Shown one piece after another: positions 8,785-15,803 of a stretch of DNA of 38,064 nt. A program made the translations under genes and the position numbers. Below the pieces are notes generated by a model that worked only from the letters and a program-made list of their open reading frames with translations, had not been told where the DNA came from and made no database searches. This stretch comes from Lachnospiraceae bacterium. GTDB taxonomy: Bacteria; Bacillota; Clostridia; Lachnospirales; Lachnospiraceae. Each line of letters opens with the position of its first letter. The stretch's first letter is position 1. The stretch lies in the NCBI GenBank assembly GCA_017624835.1, contig JAGAMG010000036.1, forward strand, positions 1 through 38,064. Direction: 5' to 3'.

Positions 8785-11273
8785 TTTCTGCTTCCCTCCT
8801 TACGAAGTCCCAACAAAACAATCCAAAATACAACAATTCCCAAGCCCCCAATTACCGTAACTATCATTCCCAACTTAAAATCAGTGTACTCCACATCATA
8901 CACTGTAATTCCACTATCAACTACCAACAGATTACCCTGTGTAATCTTTTCTTTCCCTTCTGCTGCAACAAAACAATCCAGTGCTGCTATTCCTGTATTT
9001 ATGTCATTCTCCGGTGAAGTAACAGTAATCTTATCCCCTTCATATATTACATCAATAGGTACCAATTCCGTCTCACAGATTACTCCCGGTTCTTCTTCAA
9101 AGGTCTCATTCAAAAAGGTAAGAAGCTCCGGCATTCTGTTTTCCACAAAATAATATACTACATTAAAACCTAAAAAAGTGATATTGGGATTTCCGTCCCT
9201 TGCCACATAGGTTAAACGATTCACATCATCATAATACGCTTCCTTGAGGTTTTCTGATGCTCCGGATACATAAACTGTATTCCAGATTTTATAACCTCCG
9301 GTTCGAAAATCCAGCTTGAACTGCGAGCCATTGTCAGTCGATAACACCGGAAACTTCTCCGTAAATGCTATATATTGAGCATATACCCCCAAAAATTCTG
9401 ATTTCCCTTCTAATTTCTCTTCCGGGATATGCTGCATATCAATATAAATCTTTACCCCTTTATTGGCAACAGTTCTCAACAGCTGCTCTGCCGCCTGCTT
9501 ATCCCGATAAGTAAAGCCAGAGAGGTAAATCTTTTCGTATTGAAGCAGCTCTTCCTCTGTATAATCCTCCAACACATAGCTTTCCCCATAGCCAAACTCA
9601 GGATATACATAACAAATCGTTTGGGCATGTTGACCTATGGCAATATTACGGTACTTCTTTTTTACACCAAAAGCTTGCTTTGCCTCATTATAATGATACA
9701 GCCATGCATTTTCATTTTCTTTATAAAGTGTGTATCCTACTTTTTCAGCCGCTTTCTGTATGGCCGCTTCATTGCCGGCACCAACAAAGCCCTTATCTAC
9801 TAAAATTGTATCATCGCCCAATTCCAATAACCTGTCAAAGGAATACTCGTAAAAATTCCACTGTGCAGCCTCGTTGATACTGACAATATTATTTAATGTC
9901 TCTGCACCCTGATATGCCCAGCCAAAACTATATTGTACACTTTCGTCATTCATATCCTGACTAAAATACCAGCTGGGAATTGCTCCCCACAAGCTATTAT
10001 CCAAAACACCAAGCCTGTTCACTGTCAGCTCCATAGCCTCATCTAACATATAACGACTCATATCCTGCTCAACAAGCTCTGCAACCGGTTCTTTCCTTAC
10101 TTCCGTCAGCATGGAAAAAGTCATAAGGATATCTGCCACCATAGCCACCGTAAACAATATCGTTACCGACCGTTTTAACTGCTTCCACATCATAAACGTA
10201 AAAAAGAAAATACACATTGCCATGGGCACAAAACGTTGCATCCAAAACACCTGACTCATGGGCAACAGACGAACCACTGCTGACGCAGATGTAGTTGTAC
10301 AAACAAAAATGAAAAGAGTGGTAATAAACCCCGCACCGTTTTTCTTATTAGCAACAATTACCCCCAATAAAACAATAATAAATATGGATAATCCAAAATA
10401 AAAATTTCTAACATATCCTGCGCCACTTCTATAAAAGGGATTTAACGATTTTATGGCCTCCTGTGCCCATTGACTAATGGTCGCAACAGAAGCCTCTGAA
10501 TTTTGGGATGTCAATCCTCCCCCTGTCAGACCGGGTATCAGAAAGATACCGGATGCCAAATAAGAAAATCCCAAATTCAATGTTATGTAAACAATTCCCT
10601 TCCATTCTCTATTCATTATACCATATACTGCACATAGAATAAAAACAGAAATACCGGACATTGCTGCTATCATGTAATGAGATGTGGTAATCATGAAAAT
10701 GATAACAGACATCCCAATTAATTTTTTCCACTGCTTATAATGCAGACATTCCCATACACAATAAAACAAAAAAGGTAGCAATGAGGTTATGAATATTCGG
10801 GGAACATTACCTTCCGCCATAAAAATACGAAAATTGTCCGGACAAAAGAAATACAAATTACCGGATAAAAAGGCCATTCCAAGTCTGTTTTCACTCTTTC
10901 CCAACAACAGCCAGCCGGACATATTCATGATATACACCAGTGCTGCAAATAAGTAGAACGCATTTATAATATCGCCACCTGTAAGAAATTGCATAAGAGA
11001 CAAGGCATAATAAGCAAGCGGAGGCCAATATCGGAACAATTCCATTCCATTATACCAATACTCTGTATAAACCGGATACCATACTCCTTTTTTCAAAGAA
11101 TGGTATAAATAGTTACTTTTAAACAAATGACCAAAGGTATCCGTATCTACACTGTCAGGGTAAATAGAATTAAAATATAGATATGCCAAAAAAGCTAGTG
11201 CCATCATCGCACTTGCCAACATAAAAAGCATCATTTTTGATATCTTGGGCTTAACTCTTCCCTCCATATACAT
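8781..11273 (-). CDS. Large polytopic membrane protein of the XrtG module (PTPS-related / GT-C-like)
   Basis: About 830 residues: many N-terminal membrane helices, then a large extracytoplasmic domain (roughly residues 430-790), then one last helix with a basic end. The first loop holds DTFGHLFKSNYLYHSLKKG, the GT-C-like feature of PTPS-related membrane proteins (compare GHDLPFHLNRIEGL in the protein at 2511). It is the first gene of the exosortase operon and ends in ATGA overlap with the PASTA protein gene. The start is uncertain. The ATG at 11271-11273 has GAAGGA at 5 bases; an in-frame ATG at 11304-11306 and a TTG just before it have poor ribosome binding sites. It probably transfers sugars outside the membrane (inference). 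Confidence 0.75.
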   Translation of the reverse strand: MYMEGRVKPKISKMMLFMLASAMMALAFLAYLYFNSIYPDSVDTDTFGHLFKSNYLYHSLKKGVWYPVYTEYWYNGMELFRYWPPLAYYALSLMQFLTGGDIINAFYLFAALVYIMNMSGWLLLGKSENRLGMAFLSGNLYFFCPDNFRIFMAEGNVPRIFITSLLPFLFYCVWECLHYKQWKKLIGMSVIIFMITTSHYMIAAMSGISVFILCAVYGIMNREWKGIVYITLNLGFSYLASGIFLIPGLTGGGLTSQNSEASVATISQWAQEAIKSLNPFYRSGAGYVRNFYFGLSIFIIVLLGVIVANKKNGAGFITTLFIFVCTTTSASAVVRLLPMSQVFWMQRFVPMAMCIFFFTFMMWKQLKRSVTILFTVAMVADILMTFSMLTEVRKEPVAELVEQDMSRYMLDEAMELTVNRLGVLDNSLWGAIPSWYFSQDMNDESVQYSFGWAYQGAETLNNIVSINEAAQWNFYEYSFDRLLELGDDTILVDKGFVGAGNEAAIQKAAEKVGYTLYKENENAWLYHYNEAKQAFGVKKKYRNIAIGQHAQTICYVYPEFGYGESYVLEDYTEEELLQYEKIYLSGFTYRDKQAAEQLLRTVANKGVKIYIDMQHIPEEKLEGKSEFLGVYAQYIAFTEKFPVLSTDNGSQFKLDFRTGGYKIWNTVYVSGASENLKEAYYDDVNRLTYVARDGNPNITFLGFNVVYYFVENRMPELLTFLNETFEEEPGVICETELVPIDVIYEGDKITVTSPENDINTGIAALDCFVAAEGKEKITQGNLLVVDSGITVYDVEYTDFKLGMIVTVIGGLGIVVFWIVLLGLRKEGSRK

Positions 11274-11336
11274 CCCATTCCTTCTATACTGCCCTACCTC
11301 AATCATCAAAGTATAATTATCCTATTGTAATAAATA

Positions 11337-11366
11337 ATTATACCCCACAATGCTTGTCAATGTAAA
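11337..11366 (-). promoter_or_regulatory. Promoter of the exosortase operon
   Basis: TTTACA (11361-11366), 18 bases, TATAAT (11337-11342), reading toward the gene at 8781. The -35 region is overlapped by the last unit of a 20-base-period repeat (11355-11399). Confidence 0.65.
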
Positions 11367-11399
11367 TCCTATTTTGTCATTTTAAATCTTTTTTTGTCA
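11355..11399 (-). repeat. Three TGACA half-sites at 20-base period upstream of the exosortase promoter
   Basis: On the minus strand TGACA occurs at 11395-11399, 11375-11379 and 11355-11359, exactly 20 bases apart. The first two units match further (ATGACAAAA, three bases, GATTTA). Twenty bases is close to two helical turns, so all three lie on one DNA face, and the last touches the -35 region. An activator binding site is plausible but not shown. Confidence 0.5.
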
Positions 11400-11412
11400 T
11401 TATTAAAAGAAA

Positions 11413-11868
11413 TTATCGAGATCCCGAGAGTTCCTTTACCCTGTGTACAGCTTGGGCAATTAGGGGTCTGAGAGGACGTAAAAGCAGCCAGATAGCAAAC
11501 AGGAATCGATATATGGGATTCCTCACATCAAAGTATTTTCCCTTTCTTTTGATTCCAATTAATTTCCCTTTTATCTGGGTTCTGTATATGGGACCTTCCG
11601 TTTCCTTTTGATTGTCCCCAACCATATAGAATTGATCCTCTTTCTTTTTCCAAATTCGGTGGAGCACCAAAATACTTTCTTTCCGGCGATATAAAACCAC
11701 ATCCCCTCTTTTTAAGACATCCTCTCCCACCGGCTTAATCACAGCAATATCCCTCCCGGGTACAAATAAGGGATACATACTGTAGCCTTGGGGCTGAATT
11801 TCCACGGTATTTCCTTCTGACAGGATTTTTTCTATCTCCACTTTGTTATCGTTTTTTTCTTTTGCCAT
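11413..11868 (-). CDS. S24/S26-family membrane peptidase (signal-peptidase-like)
   Basis: A 151-residue serine peptidase of the signal peptidase clan. The nucleophile is Ser30 in GYSMYPLF, the general-base position is His70 in LVLHRI (the Ser-His form seen in archaeal and ER-type enzymes rather than Ser-Lys), and VGDN is at 83-86. A hydrophobic segment near the C-terminus (about 118-135) should anchor it. No helix-turn-helix is present, so it is not a LexA-like repressor. The ATG at 11866-11868 has AAGGA eight bases upstream, while an ATG 18 bases earlier is poorly spaced. Such peptidases occur beside PqqD, HPr-kinase-like and ABC genes in RiPP clusters; a role in trimming the exported peptide is inferred. 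Confidence 0.8.
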   Translation of the reverse strand: MAKEKNDNKVEIEKILSEGNTVEIQPQGYSMYPLFVPGRDIAVIKPVGEDVLKRGDVVLYRRKESILVLHRIWKKKEDQFYMVGDNQKETEGPIYRTQIKGKLIGIKRKGKYFDVRNPIYRFLFAIWLLLRPLRPLIAQAVHRVKELSGSR

Positions 11869-11938
11869 ATATCTGTTCCTTCTCATTTTCCCTTATGATT
11901 TCGTCTCGGGTTAGTGAACACTCGGATTGATTTCACTC

Positions 11939-12118
11939 GCAAGCCCGTGCTTCGCACTCATTGTCTGCTTCGCAGACTGCTTGCTCGTTATCGCGGCTCG
12001 CGCTGGTAAACACTCGCAAAACCGCACTTCGTGCTTATTGTCTGCTACGCAGACGTTTTGCTCGTTATCGCGTGGAAAATCAAATGCCGCTTTGCGGCGC
12101 TTGATTTTCCCTCGCGTA
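11939..12118 (-). repeat. Structured leader element, copy A (hairpin plus two three-way-junction units)
   Basis: Read on the minus strand from just after the -10 box: TACGCGAG, a hairpin with 10-base arms (12101-12110 with 12074-12083) around a GCCGC/GCGGC inner stem, then CGCGATAACGA, then a junction unit in which GCAAAAC pairs with GTTTTGC (12055-12061, 12016-12022) around two small hairpins. A second CGCGATAACGA and a second unit with GCAAGC/GCTTGC (11979-11984, 11939-11944) follow. Stem sequences differ between units but still pair. It lies in the leader of the S26 peptidase and fills most of the 325-base gap 11869-12193. No protein is supported here. Confidence 0.75.
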
Positions 12119-12119
12119 C

Positions 12120-12152
12120 ATTGTAGCATTTCTATGTAAATAATGCTATAAT
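12120..12152. promoter_or_regulatory. Symmetrical divergent promoter for the S26 peptidase and the PqqD-kinase operon
   Basis: An imperfect palindrome of 11-base arms (12120-12130 and 12142-12152, 10 of 11 matching) carries an extended -10 box on each strand: TGC-TATAAT (12144-12152) to the right and TGC-TACAAT (12120-12128, minus strand) to the left. Both -35 hexamers are poor (TAGCAT), as expected for extended -10 promoters. The left transcript enters the structured element at once; the right one reaches the gene at 12194. Confidence 0.6.
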
Positions 12153-12193
12153 ACTTTTGTTTCGGTATTATTTTTAGTGGGAGGGAATCGCAA

Positions 12194-13366
12194 ATGAGAC
12201 GTAATTCATCCTTTACCTTGTGCTATTTGTCAGGTACCCCATATATCCTGCCCTATGGACAGCAAATTGCCAATCATAGGCGCGGTCTTCAAACCAATGC
12301 AACCGGTGCTTTTATATGGGATTTATTGGAAACAGAACAGAATTTTCAAAAACTTTTAAATTGCTGCGCTGTTCATTATCAGGCAGCTGCTCATGAACTC
12401 CCCCTTCTGGAAACGGACATAAAGCAATTTTTGACCCTGCTACAATCCTACGGAATGCTGGAGGACACCATCCCACAGAAGGCTTCTGATTCTTACCCTG
12501 ACAGTTTCCTGCAAATTGCAGGACTTACCCTGAAGCTGACCGGTCCCAAAGAGGCTTTTTCCGCTTCCTTTGACTCTTTTCGTATTTCGGATGCCTCCAC
12601 GATTCATCAGCAAATTGTGATACAGGAAAGCTCCTTTCTCCCCAAGCGTAACGGCACCATCCTGCTGCGTACCGAGGAGGTTATGATATTGGAGGATGAA
12701 GATATCTACATTCTCCTTTTTCCTTCTAACAATCAGCTTGTGGAAGCCCATTTATCCAAGGACGGCAAATTAGCAGTTTTTTATTGTCTTCCCCCCTATA
12801 CGGAGGAATTTCGTGAGGGCTTATTCCACGCCATCCGCTTTACCTTTTTATATTTAGCTCAGCTCCATCATATGGTTGCCATTCATTCCGCTTCCCTACT
12901 GTATCAGGAAAAGGCATGGCTTTTTTCCGGTCACTCCGGCTCCGGCAAATCCACCCATACAGGCTTTTGGAATACTACTCTGAAAACACCCATTCTGAAC
13001 GGAGATTTGAATCTCATTGCCTTTACAGACAAGGGATCTGTTATACACGGAATCCCCTGGTGCGGTACCTCCGGGATTGCCGATACCCAAAGTTACTCCT
13101 TAGGGGGTATTATTTTACTAAAAAAACATTATTTTGATTACATAGAAGATTTATCAGAAAGCAAGAAACAGCTCTATGTGCTGCAACGCTTTATTTCCCC
13201 CTCTTGGACTTTAAGCCAAATGCAGCAAAATTGTGATTTTTCCGCGAAAATTGCTTCCTCCTGCTTGGTCTGCCGTTACCACTGCACCAAGACTCCTGAA
13301 GCGGTTTCCCCGATAAAAAAGGAAATAGATACCTATCTGGAAGGATTCGTACAAAATGATAAATAG
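12194..13366 (+). CDS. PqqD-like / HPr-kinase-like fusion protein
   Basis: A 390-residue protein. Residues about 10-92 look like a PqqD or RiPP-recognition domain (ILPYGQ, NATGAFIWDLLE, DIKQFLTLLQSYG). From about 225 on it resembles HPr serine kinase: HSASL at 231-235, the P-loop GHSGSGKST at 246-254, NGD at 269-271 and GIPWCGTSG at 286-294. HPr-kinase homologues tailor some lasso peptides by phosphorylation, and PqqD domains deliver precursor peptides, so a precursor-modifying kinase is a good guess; the substrate is not shown. GGAGGG lies 8 bases before the ATG. The gene overlaps the ABC transporter gene by 11 bases, so the two are coupled. Bona fide HPr kinase of sugar catabolism is less likely given the context and the fusion. 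Confidence 0.8.
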   Translation: MRRNSSFTLCYLSGTPYILPYGQQIANHRRGLQTNATGAFIWDLLETEQNFQKLLNCCAVHYQAAAHELPLLETDIKQFLTLLQSYGMLEDTIPQKASDSYPDSFLQIAGLTLKLTGPKEAFSASFDSFRISDASTIHQQIVIQESSFLPKRNGTILLRTEEVMILEDEDIYILLFPSNNQLVEAHLSKDGKLAVFYCLPPYTEEFREGLFHAIRFTFLYLAQLHHMVAIHSASLLYQEKAWLFSGHSGSGKSTHTGFWNTTLKTPILNGDLNLIAFTDKGSVIHGIPWCGTSGIADTQSYSLGGIILLKKHYFDYIEDLSESKKQLYVLQRFISPSWTLSQMQQNCDFSAKIASSCLVCRYHCTKTPEAVSPIKKEIDTYLEGFVQNDK

Positions 13367-15122
13367 CATAAAACATATTATCAAGAGAATACAGGAAGGT
13401 ATCCTTCGTGATATCTTACGCGCCACCAAATGGATATACGGTTATGCACGCAACTATTGGTGGGCAATGATTTTTTACACCGCATTAGGCCTTTTTGGTA
13501 CCTTTATCTCCTTTGGCTCCAGTCTGATTTCCAAGGATCTGATTGATATTATTACCGGACAGGAAACCGGCGAGCTTGTGAAAACCTTCTGTATTATGAT
13601 GGGCTTTGGCATCGGTAATACCATTATCAATCAGCTTTGCAGCTATGCCTCCAATTGGATTAGCTTAAAAGTGGACAGCGAAATCAAATCCGATATTTTT
13701 GCAAAAATGCTGGTAACGGATTTGGAAGCCATCTCCCATTATCATACCGGCGATTTACTTACCCGATGGAATTCGGATGCCTCCAATATTTCCCAGGGTG
13801 TGCTTAGCTTTATTCCCAATTTTATTATTAATATCATAAAATTTATCGGTGCTTTTGCAATTGTCATCTATCACGATGCAACCTTTGCTTTTTTTGCCAT
13901 GCTAAGCATCCCCTTTACCCTGATTATGTCCCGTACCTTAACCATGAGAATGGTACAGAATAATAAACGCAGTGCTGCCATGAGTGCCAAAATGTCCGGC
14001 TTTAATCAAGAGGCTTTTTCCAATATCCAGACCATCAAAGCCTTTGATTTGATTTCCCTCTATATTAAGCATTTAAAACAATTGCAATCCGAATACATTA
14101 CCATGAAAATGGATTTTCAAAGAATGTCCATGTTTACTTCCATCTTAATGACCCTTTCCGGCCTACTGGTTTCCTACAGTTCCTATGGCTGGGGAATTTA
14201 CCGGGTTTACAGCGGAGCTATCAGCTATGGTACCATGACCCTCTTTCTTTCCATGTCCGGCACCTTGACCGGTACCGTGAATAGCCTTATCTCCCTGATT
14301 CCCACCGCCATCTCCCTTACCACCTCGGCAGGCAGATTAATGGATATTTTGGAAATGCCTCAGGAGGATTACAGTCAGGCGGAAGAAATCGATAGCTTTA
14401 TGAAGCAGTATCATCAGGAAGGCTTTTCCATAAAGCTTTCTCAAATTGATTATACCTATCAAACCGGAACAGAGGTTTTTCATGAAACCTCTCTGGAAGC
14501 ACATCCTCATGAGATTATTGCACTGGTAGGTCCCTCGGGAGAAGGCAAAACCACAATGCTCAGACTGCTCCTTGCTCTGTTGCGTCCTCAATCCGGTGAT
14601 GCCAGAATCCTTGCCCATTCAGACGATGACCAATATTATACGATTACTCCTGCAACCAGACGACTTTTTTCCTATGTGCCCCAAGGCAATACTATGTTTT
14701 CCGGCACCATTGCAGAAAATATGCGAAATGTAAAGCCGGATGCCACCGATGAAGAGATTATTACAGCTCTACAGCAGGCCTGTGCATGGGATTTTGTAGA
14801 AAAGCTGCCGGAGGGTATCAACAGCATGATTAAGGAGCGAGGGGGCGGTTTTTCAGAAGGACAGGCACAGCGCCTTTCCATTGCCAGAGCCTTGCTGCGT
14901 CGTTCCCCCATACTCTTATTGGATGAGGCAACCTCCGCATTGGATCACACTACCGAAAAGAAAATTTTACAAAACATCGCCAAGGACACCTACCCCAGAA
15001 CCTGTATTATTACTACTCACAGACCACACGTATTAACAATTTGTAATCGGGTTTATTCTATTCAGGACAAACAATGTGTTACCCTGACTTCTGAACAAAT
15101 TCAGGAAATGTTGAAGCCTTAG
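13356..15122 (+). CDS. ABC exporter, fused membrane and ATPase domains
   Basis: A 588-residue half-transporter: a six-helix membrane domain (about residues 35-320) and an ATPase with Walker A GPSGEGKTT at 392-400, a Q-loop in YVPQG near 440, the signature FSEGQ at 499-503 (variant of LSGGQ) and Walker B LLLDEATSALD at 520-530. There is no N-terminal C39 peptidase domain, so any leader must be removed by another enzyme, for example the S26 peptidase at 11413. It is coupled to the PqqD-kinase gene and convergent with the precursor-like gene. Export of a modified peptide or protein is the likely role; it would act as a homodimer. Confidence 0.88.
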   Translation: MINSIKHIIKRIQEGILRDILRATKWIYGYARNYWWAMIFYTALGLFGTFISFGSSLISKDLIDIITGQETGELVKTFCIMMGFGIGNTIINQLCSYASNWISLKVDSEIKSDIFAKMLVTDLEAISHYHTGDLLTRWNSDASNISQGVLSFIPNFIINIIKFIGAFAIVIYHDATFAFFAMLSIPFTLIMSRTLTMRMVQNNKRSAAMSAKMSGFNQEAFSNIQTIKAFDLISLYIKHLKQLQSEYITMKMDFQRMSMFTSILMTLSGLLVSYSSYGWGIYRVYSGAISYGTMTLFLSMSGTLTGTVNSLISLIPTAISLTTSAGRLMDILEMPQEDYSQAEEIDSFMKQYHQEGFSIKLSQIDYTYQTGTEVFHETSLEAHPHEIIALVGPSGEGKTTMLRLLLALLRPQSGDARILAHSDDDQYYTITPATRRLFSYVPQGNTMFSGTIAENMRNVKPDATDEEIITALQQACAWDFVEKLPEGINSMIKERGGGFSEGQAQRLSIARALLRRSPILLLDEATSALDHTTEKKILQNIAKDTYPRTCIITTHRPHVLTICNRVYSIQDKQCVTLTSEQIQEMLKP

Positions 15123-15149
15123 AGCAACTCACAGGCAGATTCATTCCAT

Positions 15150-15203
15150 AAAAAAGATAGGCATTCACACATGTGCAAGCACATTGGAATACCTATCTTT
15201 TTT
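15150..15203. terminator. Bidirectional intrinsic terminator
   Basis: A perfect 12-base inverted repeat (15150-15161 with 15192-15203), whose ends are A6 and T6, lies between two convergent genes, so it has a stem and a U-run in both directions. It ends the kinase-ABC transcript and the precursor-like transcript. Confidence 0.85.
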
Positions 15204-15231
15204 ATGTAAATATCTTAACTATTCAATTATA

Positions 15232-15639
15232 TTAGTGCTGTCCGCAATCATGATTACAGTAAACTATAACATTGGTTAAAGCCAAACCTGCATCAGCTTC
15301 TACAATCACATCGCCTAACCCAATATTATCATTGCCATTATTATGATAGCCATATTCGATTTCAATGGTGTTTCCGGTACCTGTACCGCAGATGCTACCA
15401 TTGGAACTCTTATATACAACAGGCTGATTAAAGGTTAATGTTGCAATCTGACATCCACTATGATGACTATCTGTTGCCGCATGCTTCGCATTTAACTGAA
15501 TGCGGTAATCGCCACGTCCTGTCTCCGGTGTCTGGTGAATATAACCGGATGCGGTATAACAATCAGAACCGCTGGCAGCATATACACCTTCGGACAACTC
15601 TTCATTTTCCAATACAATAGGTTTTGCATACTCCTGCAT
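15232..15639 (-). CDS. Putative leader-bearing secreted protein or large RiPP-like precursor
   Basis: A 135-residue protein I cannot assign to a named family. Residues 1-24 look like a leader: charged and polar, with the NEELSEGVYAASG motif and no hydrophobic core, so not a Sec signal. The rest is a Gly/Asn/Thr/His-rich beta-type region with cysteines at 27, 63, 84, 128 and 132 and a CNHDCGQH end. V-Y-A fits the -3/-1 rule of signal-peptidase-type cleavage, and S-G at 23-24 could mimic a double-Gly site. GAGGGG precedes the ATG, and a strong promoter of its own lies at 15720-15748, so it is probably made in excess over the processing genes. The neighbours (PqqD-kinase, exporter, S26 peptidase, nucleotidyltransferase) support a processed, exported product. 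Confidence 0.65.
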   Translation of the reverse strand: MQEYAKPIVLENEELSEGVYAASGSDCYTASGYIHQTPETGRGDYRIQLNAKHAATDSHHSGCQIATLTFNQPVVYKSSNGSICGTGTGNTIEIEYGYHNNGNDNIGLGDVIVEADAGLALTNVIVYCNHDCGQH

Positions 15640-15719
15640 AATAACCCCTCGCTTTCTGATATCCCAGATATCTGAATACTTTTCCTCTATACGTTGATAA
15701 AACTTTAAAATACAAATTA

Positions 15720-15748
15720 ATCATATTACATTTTTACGTCTGCGTCAA
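15720..15748 (-). promoter_or_regulatory. Promoter of the precursor-like gene
   Basis: TTGACG (15743-15748), 17 bases, TATGAT (15720-15725), giving a leader of roughly 75 bases with a GATATC-based small inverted repeat. The upstream operon has no clear terminator, so read-through is also possible. Confidence 0.75.
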
Positions 15749-15803
15749 ATATTTTTTACAACAAATGGTGCGCTTCGTGAATTTCCCGGCTCGGTTGAAA
15801 TGT

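Noticed and set aside
11413-11868. A phage-type or LexA-type S24 repressor.
   Set aside because: No DNA-binding domain; it has a C-terminal membrane segment and the Ser-His signal-peptidase pattern.
11939-12118. A CRISPR-like repeat array.
   Set aside because: Units are palindromic, vary in sequence, have no unique spacers and no cas genes; a structured leader or REP-like element fits better.
11911-12139. Open frames of about 70 codons on both strands.
   Set aside because: They lie wholly in the palindromic structured element, have low-complexity Ala/Arg/Cys products, no ribosome binding site and no family match.
12194-15639. A true lasso-peptide cluster.
   Set aside because: No Asn-synthetase-like cyclase and no B2 protease gene; the precursor-like protein is far too large for a lasso core.
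15780-15800. A terminator after the flippase-nucleotidyltransferase gene.
   Set aside because: A small ATTTC/GAAAT hairpin exists, but no T run follows it on the minus strand.
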